Assembly (NCBI RefSeq): GCF_025860405.1
Contig: NZ_CP063785.1
Coordinates: forward strand, 8,433,390-8,497,389
Length of the DNA stretch: 64,000 bases
Direction of reading: 5' to 3'
DNA from: Tolypothrix sp. PCC 7712
Lineage (GTDB): Bacteria > Cyanobacteriota > Cyanobacteriia > Cyanobacteriales > Nostocaceae
Both the position numbers and the translations under genes were made by a program. The notes beneath the pieces were generated by a model, which worked only from the letters and a program-made list of their open reading frames with translations, was not told the DNA's origin and searched no databases. Below are positions 43,294-52,592 of this stretch, in pieces; within the stretch, counting starts at the first letter, position 1; each line of letters starts with the position of its first letter.

Positions 43294-44436
43294 ATGATCA
43301 ACAAAATTCGTCGCAGTCGTCATGCTAATAAAGAGTCGTTTATGCGAGATTTTTTTCACCAGCCTGGAAATGTACCTGGAACCCTCGTGATCGATGAGAA
43401 TGCTTATTATCCAGAAATTATTTTAATTGATTACAACGCAAATAATTATACAAAACAAGAAATAGCATCTCCAGAAGAATGTCTACAATTTTTGGATGCA
43501 AATTCTGTATCTTGGGTTGATGTTAGAGGTTTAGGAAATATAGATATTTTACAAAGAGTTGGTCAAGTTTTTGATTTACATCCTCTAGTTTTAGAAGATG
43601 TCGTAAATATGGCAGAGCGTCCTAAAACTGAAGACTATGACGACCAATTATTAATAATTGCGCGGATGGTAGTACCGAAAAAAAATGCATTTGGATTTTT
43701 CAGTGAACAAGTGAGTTTAGTATTAGGAAAAACCTATTTACTAACAGTACAAGAAGAACCAGAACATGATTGCTTTGATGCTGTGCGATCGCGCATTGAA
43801 AAATCGAAAGGAATTATCCGCAAATCAGGAGCAGATTATTTAACTTATGCCCTATTAGATGCCATTATTGATGGCTTTTTCCCCGTATTAGAGCGCTATG
43901 GCGAACAAATAGAAGATTTAGAAGAAGAAGTAATTACTAGACCTACTCAGAAAACACTCCAGAAGATTTATAAAATCAAGCGAGAATTACTGCAACTACG
44001 TCGCGCCATCTGGCCCCAGCGTGATGTGATTAATTCTCTGATGCGTGATAGCGGAGAAAATATCAGTGATGAAGTGCGAATCTATCTGAGAGATTGTTAT
44101 GACCACGCAGTGCAAGTAATTGACATGGTAGAAACCTACCGGGAACTGACTTCAGGATTAATGGATGTTTATCTGTCGGCAGTGAGTAACAAAATGAATG
44201 AAATCATGAAAATCTTGACAGTGGTTTCCTCTATTTTTATTCCCTTAACTTTTGTAGCAGGAATTTACGGGATGAACTTCAATACCGAAAAATCACCATA
44301 TAATATGCCTGAACTGAATTGGTATTGGGGGTATCCACTGTGCTTGGCTGTGATGGCTGCGATCGCAGGCGGATTACTTTTCTTTTTCTGGCGGCGAGGC
44401 TGGCTAGAAAGGTCTTTAACGATTAAGCAAGACTAA
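43294..44436 (+). CDS. corA: CorA-family magnesium/cobalt transporter
   Basis: The 380-residue protein has the CorA layout: a large cytoplasmic N-terminal domain (VSWVDVRGLGNIDILQRVG, HPLVLEDVVNMAERPKTEDY), a long helix (YKIKRELLQLRRAIWPQRDV) and two C-terminal membrane helices with the signature GMNF in VAGIYGMNFNTE between them. The loop after it has acidic residues, as usual. It forms a pentameric channel for magnesium uptake at the inner membrane. The N-terminus (MINKIRRSRHANKESF) is slightly longer than usual. The gene ends 62 bp before the next ORF on the same strand. Confidence 0.93.
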   Translation: MINKIRRSRHANKESFMRDFFHQPGNVPGTLVIDENAYYPEIILIDYNANNYTKQEIASPEECLQFLDANSVSWVDVRGLGNIDILQRVGQVFDLHPLVLEDVVNMAERPKTEDYDDQLLIIARMVVPKKNAFGFFSEQVSLVLGKTYLLTVQEEPEHDCFDAVRSRIEKSKGIIRKSGADYLTYALLDAIIDGFFPVLERYGEQIEDLEEEVITRPTQKTLQKIYKIKRELLQLRRAIWPQRDVINSLMRDSGENISDEVRIYLRDCYDHAVQVIDMVETYRELTSGLMDVYLSAVSNKMNEIMKILTVVSSIFIPLTFVAGIYGMNFNTEKSPYNMPELNWYWGYPLCLAVMAAIAGGLLFFFWRRGWLERSLTIKQD

Positions 44437-44498
44437 ATATGGTACATCAGTATGGATCGGATATACAAAATTATTACAGGGAGTCTGTATTCTAAATT

Positions 44499-45209
44499 AT
44501 GAGAAGCGGTGACCAAAATTTAGTTGTCTTGACGCTTTATATCATCGGTGTCTCTTACATCTTTAACCTGATGATTGAATCAATTGACGACAAAATTAAA
44601 TTTGAGTATCAGAAAAAAGATGTTGACGATCAACTCGCACAAAAAGAAATAGGCGATAAAGTGGGAATTTCTTTTAAACTCAATCCCTCCTATTCGTTTG
44701 ACGAATTGAAAGAGTTATCGGTTAGCATTGAAAATAAATCTAGCGATTATGCTATCTATGTTGACTGGGATAATAGCTCTTTGGTTGTTGAATATAGTAA
44801 GCAATCGCGCCGAGTAATTCGCAAATCACCAGACTTAACCCGTGACTTGGCTGTACCACAAAGTCCTAGTCTAGTGGCACCCAAGAAAACACTTTCAGCA
44901 ACAGTCACAGCAGAAGATGTATTTGCTCGTGATGCAACTACAGGTACTTACTCAACCAAACAACCCCTAATTAATATTAGTAGCTTGGAAAAAAGCCCTG
45001 TAAAAGCATTAAGAAAGTTGTACAACAATTTTGTTAACAGAACTATAAAATTAGATTTCTCACTACAACTAGTGCTGCGCGTATCTGAAGAACTGCGCGT
45101 TGGTCTGGCTCCAGGTCAAAACGTCCCACCCATGTACATTATTAATTGCCCTTTCACAATTAGAAAACTACCCTGGACATACGCCCTACCTTGGAATAAA
45201 AGGAAGTAA
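44499..45209 (+). CDS. Hypothetical protein with N-terminal membrane anchor
   Basis: The 236-residue product has one hydrophobic segment near the start (LVVLTLYIIGVSYIFNLMI), followed by a mostly polar region predicted to form beta structure (SFDELKELSVSIENKSSDYAIYV, shown in part: ELSVSIENKSSDYAIYV). I do not recognise a domain. It may be an inner-membrane protein with a soluble domain of immunoglobulin-like type, but that is a guess. It lies just downstream of corA in the same direction and upstream of rnpB, so it may be read with corA. Confidence 0.6.
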   Translation: MRSGDQNLVVLTLYIIGVSYIFNLMIESIDDKIKFEYQKKDVDDQLAQKEIGDKVGISFKLNPSYSFDELKELSVSIENKSSDYAIYVDWDNSSLVVEYSKQSRRVIRKSPDLTRDLAVPQSPSLVAPKKTLSATVTAEDVFARDATTGTYSTKQPLINISSLEKSPVKALRKLYNNFVNRTIKLDFSLQLVLRVSEELRVGLAPGQNVPPMYIINCPFTIRKLPWTYALPWNKRK

Positions 45210-45253
45210 CTTAAATTCAGACACACAGCTCCATCCAAGATTACACTGGATCT

Positions 45254-45716
45254 AAGGAGAGAGTAGGCGTAGGCGGTTGCAGATCAGTCACAAAAACTGA
45301 TTTGAGGAAAGTCCGGGCTCCCGAAAGACCAAACTTGCTGGATAACGTCCAGTGCGAGCGATCGTGAGGATAGTGCCACAGAAAGATACCGCCAATTAGT
45401 CATTAGTCATTTGTCATTAGTCATTTGGAAAAACACAAAGGACAAAGGACAAAGAACAAATGACCAAATTGGTAAGGGTGCAAAGGTGCGGTAAGAGCGC
45501 ACCAGCAACGTCGAGAGGCGTTGGCTCGGTAAACCCCGGTTGGGAGCAAGGCGAAAGGAACTATGGTTGGTCTTTTACCAGTTCCGCTAAAACAGAGCCG
45601 CTAGAGGCGTTTGGTAACAAACGTCCCAGATAGATAACCGCCCTCATGTAGAGAAGTTACTTGTAACATTTCTACATTCGAGAACAGAACCCGGCTTACT
45701 ACCAACTCTTTCCCTT
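45254..45716 (+). ncRNA. rnpB: RNase P RNA, with heptamer repeats inside
   Basis: The RNA starts AGGAGAGAGTAGGCGTAGGC and ends CTACCAACTCTTTCCCTT, which pair as helix P1. Conserved parts are GAGGAAAGTCCGGGCTCCC (45302-45320), the GTGCCACAGAAA core, AACCCCGGTTGGGAGCAAGG and the GAACAGAACCCGGCTTA box near the 3' end. It is the catalytic RNA of the enzyme that trims tRNA 5' ends. An internal stretch (45394-45475) has TTAGTCATTTGTCA-type repeats and their partial complement GGACAAAGGACAAA; such an insertion in the P12 region is known in heterocystous cyanobacteria. Confidence 0.95.
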
Positions 45717-45720
45717 TTTA

Positions 45721-45935
45721 GTCATTTGGTGTTTGTCATTTGTAATTTGTCATTTGGTAATGGGTAATGGGTAATGGGTAATGGGTAATGGGTAATGGGT
45801 AATGGGTAATGGGTAATGGGCATTTCTCCCCTTGTCTCCCTTATCCCCCTCATCTCCCTTATCCCCCTCATCTCCCTTATCCCCCTCATCTCCCTCATCT
45901 CCCTCATCTCCCTTATCCCCTCTGCTCCCCCCCTC
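45721..45935. repeat. Composite array between rnpB and rnc
   Basis: TTTGTCATTTG-type repeats, then about nine GGGTAAT heptamers, then CCCTTATCC/CCCTCATCT nonamers up to just before the rnc start. The CCCCAGT module is lacking. Confidence 0.85.
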
Positions 45936-45944
45936 CCTGATTTA

Positions 45945-46664
45945 ATGTCCCTCGCTTATCCACGCCGTCAGCGTCAGCTGGAAAATTTAGTTCAAAAATT
46001 AGGTCTGCCAAAAGAAGCACCTATACAATGGCATCTGTTGGACTTAGCGCTAACTCATCCTACTGTCTCAGAGTCAGCAAATTATGAACAGTTGGAATTT
46101 GTGGGTGATGCTGTGGTGCGGCTAGTCGCAGCTATTGTGTTGTGGGAACATTATCCAGATTGTCCGGTGGGGGATTTTGCCGCAATTCGTTCGGTGCTGG
46201 TGAGCGATCGCATTTTGGCTCAGTTAGCCAGAGAATATGGTTTGGAACTTTATTTATTGGTTGCTGGTAGTGCGACTGCTGATAAAGTAGGTCAAGAATC
46301 TCGGCTAGCAGATGCTTTTGAAGCTGTTCTCGGGGCATTGTACCTCAGTACCAGCAATCTCAATCTCATCCGTCCTTGGCTAGACCCTCACTTCAAACAA
46401 CTAGCCGCAGAAATTCGTCTCGATCCAGCTAGGCTAAATTACAAAGCTGCTCTGCAAGAATGGACTCAGGCTCAATTTAAAGTTTTGCCAGAATATCGAG
46501 TTGTAGAAGTAACTCAACCCCACCGCAACCAAGAACGTTTCCTTGCTGAAGTGTGGTTGCATGGTAAACAATTGGGTCAAGGTAAGGGACGCTCGATTAA
46601 AGCTGCGGAACAAGCAGCAGCTAAGGTAGCATTTTTATCCATTAGTAATCCGGAACAACCCTGA
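45945..46664 (+). CDS. rnc: Ribonuclease III
   Basis: The 239-residue enzyme cuts double-stranded RNA, for example in rRNA processing. The nuclease domain (about 1-155) shows the signature NYEQLEFVGDAVVRL with the catalytic acidic residues and QESRLADAFEAVLGALYL with the second magnesium-binding Glu. The double-stranded RNA-binding domain follows (LNYKAALQEWTQAQ, ending KGRSIKAAEQAAAKVAF). The ATG at 45945 is chosen because the frame upstream consists of Leu-Ile-Ser repeats from the CCCTCATCT array. Cyanobacteria often have several RNase III-type proteins, so this may be one of a set. Confidence 0.93.
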   Translation: MSLAYPRRQRQLENLVQKLGLPKEAPIQWHLLDLALTHPTVSESANYEQLEFVGDAVVRLVAAIVLWEHYPDCPVGDFAAIRSVLVSDRILAQLAREYGLELYLLVAGSATADKVGQESRLADAFEAVLGALYLSTSNLNLIRPWLDPHFKQLAAEIRLDPARLNYKAALQEWTQAQFKVLPEYRVVEVTQPHRNQERFLAEVWLHGKQLGQGKGRSIKAAEQAAAKVAFLSISNPEQP

Positions 46665-46754
46665 ACTCAATAGAGAATATCAGAGTTGATAATGCAGTTA
46701 TGACTCAAGAGTCTAAACTCCAGTGTCAAAATTTTGACTCTTGGCAAATAACTA

Positions 46755-47849
46755 ATGACTAATCAAATTACAATTGCTGTCCTCGGTGTTGGGCGTTGGG
46801 GAGTGCATTTGCTACGGAATTTTTTAGAACATCCCCAAGTACGGATTGGTGCGGTTGTAGACCCCAACCCGGAAAGATTAGCAGCCGTCAAACGGCAATA
46901 TAAATTAGATGAAAATGTCTTATTAACAACTGAGTGGCAGGATATCAAGCAAGTGCCAGATTTAAAGGCAGTGGCGATCGCAACTCCAGCTACCACTCAT
47001 TATCACTTGATTAAAGATGCCTTGAATCAGGGATACCATGTTTTAGCAGAAAAGCCCTTAACTCTAGATCCTGTAGAATGTCACGAACTTTGCGAGTTAG
47101 CACAGCAACGGCATTTAATATTAATGGTAGATCATACCTATTTATTTCATCCCGCCGTCGAACAAGGACAAGCTGTAGTTCAGGCGGGTAAGTTAGGTGA
47201 TTTACGCTACGGCTACGCCACCCGCACCCATTTAGGGCCAGTCCGCCAAGATGTAGATGCACTATGGGATTTAGCAATTCACGATATTGCTATTTTTAAC
47301 AATTGGTTAGGTCAATTACCAGTAAAAGTGCAAGCAACCGGTACAGTTTGGCTACAGGGTGACAAACCCAACCACAGCGATTCTCCCACCCTACGGGAAG
47401 CCGCTATCGCGTCTACACCCCCCTCACCTCTCTACCCAGGACTTGCTGATTTAGTCTGGGTGATGCTGACATACGCAGATGGTTTTCAAGCCTATATTCA
47501 TCTCTGCTGGTTGAATACCGATAAACAAAGAAGGTTAGCGGTTGTGGGTAATCGTGGTAGCTTGATTTTCGATGAAATGTCTAGCCAATCGCCTTTAACG
47601 TTATTAAATGGGCAATTAGAATATCAAAACAATCAATTTCTGCCTCTTAATCAAAGCCAAGAGGCTTTGCAAGTAGAAAAAGGCGAACCCTTGCAACGAG
47701 TTTGCGATCGCTTTATTACTTGTATCTTCAACAATACTCCCTCTATTGTTTCCTCTGGCTGGGTTGGTGCAGAGTTGGTAGAAATTCTGGCCGCACTGAC
47801 AGCCTCTCTTGAGCAAGGTGGACAACCTATGGTGTTGGGTAATGGGTAA
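46755..47849 (+). CDS. Gfo/Idh/MocA-family oxidoreductase
   Basis: The 364-residue protein has an N-terminal Rossmann fold (ITIAVLGVGRWGVHLLRNFL), AVAIATPATTHYHLIKDAL and the family motif AEKPLTLDPVECHEL with the Glu-Lys-Pro, then VDHTYLFHPAVEQGQ and DLAIHDIAIFNNWLG with the catalytic-type histidine and Asp. Such enzymes oxidise or reduce sugars and related alcohols with NAD(P); the substrate is unknown. The last residues (MVLGNG) and the stop codon come from a GGGTAAT heptamer array, so the C-terminus may have been changed by the repeat. It is 90 bp downstream of rnc. Confidence 0.88.
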   Translation: MTNQITIAVLGVGRWGVHLLRNFLEHPQVRIGAVVDPNPERLAAVKRQYKLDENVLLTTEWQDIKQVPDLKAVAIATPATTHYHLIKDALNQGYHVLAEKPLTLDPVECHELCELAQQRHLILMVDHTYLFHPAVEQGQAVVQAGKLGDLRYGYATRTHLGPVRQDVDALWDLAIHDIAIFNNWLGQLPVKVQATGTVWLQGDKPNHSDSPTLREAAIASTPPSPLYPGLADLVWVMLTYADGFQAYIHLCWLNTDKQRRLAVVGNRGSLIFDEMSSQSPLTLLNGQLEYQNNQFLPLNQSQEALQVEKGEPLQRVCDRFITCIFNNTPSIVSSGWVGAELVEILAALTASLEQGGQPMVLGNG

Positions 47850-47998
47850 TGGATAATGGGTAATGGGTAATGGGTAATTGGGAAAAACTTTGAATTATTA
47901 TCTAACTTTTGATTACAGACGCGATTAATTGTCTCTCTACGACTTTTGACTCTTACTTCATACCCAATGCCCCATGCCCCATGCCCCATGCCCAATCC
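47836..47998. repeat. Heptamer arrays GGGTAAT and GCCCCAT
   Basis: GGGTAAT units start inside the last codons of the oxidoreductase gene and continue to 47880; GCCCCAT heptamers lie at 47966-47995, just before the stop of the sensor kinase gene. Between them is a short unique segment. Confidence 0.8.
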
Positions 47999-47999
47999 C

Positions 48000-50126
48000 T
48001 CACCTTTCCACAACAGTGCCGTTAGCACAAGCTTCTCCCGCAGTTCGGCTAGACAAAATACTTTGTGGAGTTAACAAAGTCAGTTGGCAAGTATCTTCTA
48101 AAAGCGGTAGTTTGTCTTCGGTGTCGTCTTTTTCTGTTGTGGGAGAGTCTTCAATTTCTGTAGCGTCAAGTAGCGGTTCTGCTTGCAGGTTAATATAGCC
48201 GTTAACTTCGCTTTTTACCTCATCTGTAGTGGTGATTTCAATATCCTCTAAATTTCCTTTTTCTTCTGGAGGGGATAATAGAGAAATATCAATTAAAGGT
48301 AACGCGATCGTCACTGTTGTACCTTGATTAAGTCCCGCACTTGTGAGAGTAATGGTACCTTTCATGAGTTCGATTAAGTTGCGTGAAATCGCCAACCCTA
48401 ATCCTGTACCTTCAATTTTGCGGGTACTGGCACCATCTACCATCACAAAGGGGCGAAATAGCTTGTGCTGTTGGGCGGGATCAATCCCCATGCCTGTATC
48501 GGTGACATGAATTAACACCTGAGATTGATCGTTATTTGATTGCATTTCACAAGCGATCGTAATGCTTCCTTGTTCGGTGAATTTAGTTGCATTACCAATA
48601 ACATTAATTAATACTTGCTTCAGTTTTGCTGCGTCTGCTTTCACAGGAATCAGTTCGCTACCCAAATCAGTTTTTAATTGCAAGCCTCTTTGTTGCACAT
48701 TTACTGATTGAATATTGATTACTTCCAGCAGTAATTTTCGCAGGTCAAGCGGTTCTGTAACTACAGAAAGTTTACCAGCTTCAATTTTAGAAATATCAAG
48801 CAAATCATTAATAATTCCTAATAAATGAATTGCTGTTTCATCGGCACGCTTGAGAAATTCCATTTCTTCTTCCCGGTTATCACACAAACCATCGTGAACC
48901 AGGCGCACACAATTGATAATAATATTTAGCGGATTTCGCAATTCATGGGAAGTTGTGGCTAAAAATTGGCTTTTAACTTGGTTAGCAGTTTTTGCTTCTT
49001 TCCATGCAATTTCTAATTCTTCTGCCCAAGCTTTCAACCTCTCAACCATTTGGTCGAGGGCTTGTGCTAGTTGATTAAACTCCCGGATTTTAAAGTTATG
49101 TGGAACTGGTTGGGCACTGTGGTGGTTATAAATATTGAGTGCGTAATCGCGTAATTCTTCTACAGGGTTGGCAAGATAAGGCGCTAAATATAAAGATGCT
49201 AATAAGCTGGCACCTATTAAACCAACTGTTAAAACAATGAGAATTAGTTTGATTTCTTCTAAACCAAACAGAGCGCTATCTGTAGTAGTAACAGCTAAAA
49301 CAATCCATTTTTGTGGAGATTGTTCTTGAAGAGGATTGCTAATTATTTTATAACCAGCTAATAGTTCTTTTCCTTCTTTAAAATACAAATTTGTAGAGCC
49401 AGTTTCCCCGATCACAGTATTTTTAATTGTGTTTTGGAGTTGGGTAGCATGACCATCTTCTTGAATGTTACTGCCCACTCTTTCTGGTGCTGGGTGCGCT
49501 AAAATTGTGCCATCTTCAGCAATGACTATCATCGAACCTGTCAGCGATCCCGGCTTACTAGCAGTTTGTTGATACAATGCCGACTGAAGACTTAAGCTAT
49601 AAACTAATTTACCCCCCTGATCGTAAACTGGGGCAGTAAGTAATAGTTGCAATTGATTTTTGGTATCTCTTGTACCAGTTGTGCCTAGCTTAGGCGGTAA
49701 AACTACCTTAATATCAACTCCTTGGCTAGGTACAAATGAATTTTCTTCTCCTATGGGTTTGCCGTCACAACTACTAGCAACTATTTTGTTGGTTTGCAAA
49801 TTTTTTAATTGAATACAATCAATTTTGCTTGGTAGTTGTTGTGATATTTTATTCAAAAATTCTTCCGTCTCTGCTGGAGAAGGAGACTCGATAATTTTTG
49901 TTTTGCTAATAATCAGCAAACTAGTCTTGAGGGTAGCGATCGCATCTGCAATCTTCTCCCCCTTCATAACGGCACTTTCGGTTAAATTTTGTTTAGCATT
50001 TTTTAATAGGCTATTCCGCGCCTTATTTAAGGCGGCCATCTCACCTATCAATAATACTGGCACAAACACCAGCAAGATTCTTGTCAATAATATACGCCGA
50101 AAGGATGATTGACGGGACTTAGCCAT
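48000..50126 (-). CDS. Hybrid-type sensor histidine kinase with dCACHE-like sensor (no receiver)
   Basis: The 708-residue protein has an N-terminal membrane helix (RILLVFVPVLLIGEMAALNK), an extracytoplasmic region of about 260 residues with a CACHE-like pattern (QLLLTAPVYDQGGKLVYSLS, MIVIAEDGTILAHPAPE), a second helix (LILIVLTVGLIGASLLASLY), a HAMP-like segment, a HisKA domain with the phospho-acceptor His in TSHELRNPLN, and an HATPase domain (NVIGNATKFTEQG, DTGMGIDP, GTGLGLAISRNL). After that comes an acidic tail of about 90 residues with no clear domain. It should pass an outside signal to an unknown response regulator; none is adjacent. Confidence 0.9.
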   Translation of the reverse strand: MAKSRQSSFRRILLTRILLVFVPVLLIGEMAALNKARNSLLKNAKQNLTESAVMKGEKIADAIATLKTSLLIISKTKIIESPSPAETEEFLNKISQQLPSKIDCIQLKNLQTNKIVASSCDGKPIGEENSFVPSQGVDIKVVLPPKLGTTGTRDTKNQLQLLLTAPVYDQGGKLVYSLSLQSALYQQTASKPGSLTGSMIVIAEDGTILAHPAPERVGSNIQEDGHATQLQNTIKNTVIGETGSTNLYFKEGKELLAGYKIISNPLQEQSPQKWIVLAVTTTDSALFGLEEIKLILIVLTVGLIGASLLASLYLAPYLANPVEELRDYALNIYNHHSAQPVPHNFKIREFNQLAQALDQMVERLKAWAEELEIAWKEAKTANQVKSQFLATTSHELRNPLNIIINCVRLVHDGLCDNREEEMEFLKRADETAIHLLGIINDLLDISKIEAGKLSVVTEPLDLRKLLLEVINIQSVNVQQRGLQLKTDLGSELIPVKADAAKLKQVLINVIGNATKFTEQGSITIACEMQSNNDQSQVLIHVTDTGMGIDPAQQHKLFRPFVMVDGASTRKIEGTGLGLAISRNLIELMKGTITLTSAGLNQGTTVTIALPLIDISLLSPPEEKGNLEDIEITTTDEVKSEVNGYINLQAEPLLDATEIEDSPTTEKDDTEDKLPLLEDTCQLTLLTPQSILSSRTAGEACANGTVVER

Positions 50127-50417
50127 CTAACGTCTCACTTCGCATCTGCAAACCAAAACAGCCAAAGATATGCAATTAAACCAGCTAGATGAGACATTGC
50201 ATTAAGTTATGACTACTTTATTGACAAATTCTAAAAATAACAAAGTTTGCATCTGCAAAATGAAACCTGGTATACCAAAACCTCCGGAGGTTAGATTTAA
50301 ACAAGACTTGTGTTGCATATCTCTACAATAGGGAAATCACTAAACAGCAGCTTGCATATATGAATTTTTGGTAAATAACATACAGCAAGAAAAAATTCCA
50401 AATCTCAAAACAACTAA

Positions 50418-51110
50418 ATGGTGCAACATCGTCCTCATACCACAGTGGTTTTGGCAATGAGTGCAGATGGCAAGATAGCAGATTTTAGGCGATCGCCTGC
50501 TCGTTTCGGCTCAAAGGCTGATAAAGCACACCTGGAAAAACAAATCGCTGCCTCTGATGCCACTCTCTTCGGTGCCAGTACTCTCCGTGCATACGGTACT
50601 ACATTAACCGTATCACATCCAACATTGCTGCAAAATCGAACAAAAGCGGGCAAATCTACTCAGCCAGTTCATATAGTCATTACACAATCTGGTAACCTTA
50701 ATCCGGAAATTCACTTTTTTCAACAACCGGTTCCACGTTGGTTGCTCACGACTACTGCCGGGGCAAGTTTTTGGCGAGGACGCTCAGAGTTTGAGCAGAT
50801 TTTAGTTTTTGAAACACCACAGGGCAAGATAGACCTTCTTGCCACGCTGCAACACCTGGTTCTTCTACATATAACACGCTTAGTGATACTGGGAGGCGGG
50901 GAATTGGTAGCTTCAATGTTGGAATTAGACTTAATAGATGAATTATGGTTAACCGTATGTCCACTGATTTTGGCTGGTGCTACCGCACCCACACCTGCGG
51001 AAAGTACTGGATTCCCTGCTAATTTAGCACCCCGCCTCGAACTTCTAGAGGTTAACCAGGTCGATCAAGAAGTGTTTTTACACTATCGCCTGCAACGACC
51101 AGCATCTTAG
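50418..51110 (+). CDS. RibD C-terminal (reductase) domain protein
   Basis: The 230-residue protein matches the reductase half of RibD, a dihydrofolate-reductase-like fold: TTVVLAMSADGKIADF at the start, DATLFGASTLRAYGTTL, RLVILGGGELVASMLELDLI with the NADPH-binding glycines, and DELWLTVCPLILAGATAP. The deaminase half is absent. RibD acts in riboflavin synthesis by reducing a pyrimidine intermediate; stand-alone relatives also reduce other substrates. Because the full pathway genes are not here, whether it works in flavin synthesis is open. Confidence 0.87.
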   Translation: MVQHRPHTTVVLAMSADGKIADFRRSPARFGSKADKAHLEKQIAASDATLFGASTLRAYGTTLTVSHPTLLQNRTKAGKSTQPVHIVITQSGNLNPEIHFFQQPVPRWLLTTTAGASFWRGRSEFEQILVFETPQGKIDLLATLQHLVLLHITRLVILGGGELVASMLELDLIDELWLTVCPLILAGATAPTPAESTGFPANLAPRLELLEVNQVDQEVFLHYRLQRPAS

Positions 51111-51124
51111 ATTACCCTAAAAAA

Positions 51125-51300
51125 GATTGGGTATTGGAAATTGGGCATGGGGCATAGGGCATAGGGCATAGGGCATAGGGCATAGGGCATTGGTAATTGC
51201 TAACAGTAATTTTTCCATCTCCCTCATCTCCCTCATCTCCCTCATCTTCCTCACCCCCAGTCCCCAATCCCCAGTCCCCAGTCCCCAGTCCCCATTCCCT
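51125..51300. repeat. Composite array: GGGCATA, GGTAATT, CCCTCATCT, CCCCAGT modules
   Basis: The same module order as at 10866: GGGCATA heptamers (51145-51190), one GGTAATTG, four CCCTCATCT nonamers (51219-51250), then CCCCAGT heptamers up to just before the next start codon at 51307. Confidence 0.85.
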
Positions 51301-51306
51301 GAGACG

Positions 51307-52488
51307 ATGGTAGAAAAACTGAAACCTCGCTATTCTATTGCTTGGATCAGCAAAATTGCTGAGATACCTCAAGAAGCTTGGGATGCTTTAGCATTGCCCC
51401 TCAAAACTCCGTTTTTAGAGTGGGAGTGGCTGAATAATCTGGAAACATCCCACAGTGCTACCAGAAAAACTGGTTGGTTACCAAATCACTTAACCTTATG
51501 GCGCGACAGAACCCTGATTGCTGCGGCTCCACTTTATTTAAAAGGACATAGTGCAGGGGAATTTGTCTTCGATCACCAGTGGGCAAGTTTAGCAGAACGC
51601 ATTGGGGTAGATTATTACCCGAAATTGTTGGGAATGACACCTTTTACTCCAGCTGAAGGCTATCGCTTTTTAATTGCGCCTGGCGAAGATGAGGATGAAA
51701 TTACAGCCATGATGGTGCATGAGATAGACTCTTTTTGCTCCCAACATCGCATCTCTGGGTGTCATTTTCTCTATGTCGATCCCAAATGGCGTGCTGTGCT
51801 AGAACGGCAAGGTTTTAGCAGTTGGTTGCATCACAGTTACATTTGGGAAAATGATGGATTTAAGAATTTTGATGATTACCTAGCTGTATTCAACGCCAAT
51901 CAACGCCGCAATATTAAGCGGGAACGCAAAGCAGTGGAAAAAGCAGGTTTAATACTGCAACCACTGACGGGTGATGAAATTCCCCATTCTTTGTTTCCCT
52001 TGATGTACCAGTTCTATGCCGATACCTGTGATAAGTTCGGTTGGTGGGGTAGTAAATACCTGACAAAACGCTTTTTTGAGCAATTACATAGCAATTATCG
52101 CCATCGCGTCGTGTTTTTCGCTGCTTATAGCGAGCAAGATAATCGTCACCCCATAGGAATGTCTTTTTGTTTATATAAAGGTGATAGATTATATGGTCGC
52201 TATTGGGGCAGTTTTCAAGAGATAGATTGTCTACATTTTGATGCTTGCTATTACTCGCCAATTGAGTGGGCGATCGCTAACGATATTCAAATGTTTGATC
52301 CTGGTGCTGGTGGAAGACACAAAAAACGGCGCGGCTTTCCCGCCAAGGCAAATCAGAGTTTGCACCGCTTTTACAATGCCCGTTTAGAGCAAATTTTACT
52401 GCCTTATATTCGGGAAGTTAATCAACTCGAACAGCAAGAAATTGAAGCGATGAATGCCGAGTTACCTTTTAGTAACCGCAATTCTTAG
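51307..52488 (+). CDS. FemAB/GNAT-like acyltransferase (COG3146, DUF482)
   Basis: From the ATG at 51307 the protein has 393 residues. It shows the features of the DUF482/COG3146 family in the GNAT superfamily: IPQEAWDALALPLKTPFLEW, DNRHPIGMSFCLYKGDRLYG and YYSPIEWAIANDIQMFDPGA, followed by GGRHKKRRGFPAKANQSLH. FemAB-like enzymes add amino acids to peptidoglycan or acyl groups to other acceptors; the acceptor here is unknown. The frame upstream of 51307 is repeat-derived (Ser-Leu-Ile repeats) and is rejected. The length is normal. Confidence 0.85.
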   Translation: MVEKLKPRYSIAWISKIAEIPQEAWDALALPLKTPFLEWEWLNNLETSHSATRKTGWLPNHLTLWRDRTLIAAAPLYLKGHSAGEFVFDHQWASLAERIGVDYYPKLLGMTPFTPAEGYRFLIAPGEDEDEITAMMVHEIDSFCSQHRISGCHFLYVDPKWRAVLERQGFSSWLHHSYIWENDGFKNFDDYLAVFNANQRRNIKRERKAVEKAGLILQPLTGDEIPHSLFPLMYQFYADTCDKFGWWGSKYLTKRFFEQLHSNYRHRVVFFAAYSEQDNRHPIGMSFCLYKGDRLYGRYWGSFQEIDCLHFDACYYSPIEWAIANDIQMFDPGAGGRHKKRRGFPAKANQSLHRFYNARLEQILLPYIREVNQLEQQEIEAMNAELPFSNRNS

Positions 52489-52592
52489 CTATCAGAAATG
52501 GCAAAATTATGCAGAATCTACAGGAAGTGATGAACATAAGAATTACACTGGAAATGGAGTAGAAAAAAATTTGCAGAAATCTGATTTAAATA

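Noticed and set aside
45816..45944. N-terminal extension of RNase III
   Set aside because: The 43 residues are Leu-Ile-Ser-Pro repeats translated from the CCCTCATCT array; the RNase III homology begins right after the ATG at 45945.
51190..51306. N-terminal extension of the COG3146 protein
   Set aside because: It is repeat-derived; the conserved domain begins after the ATG at 51307.
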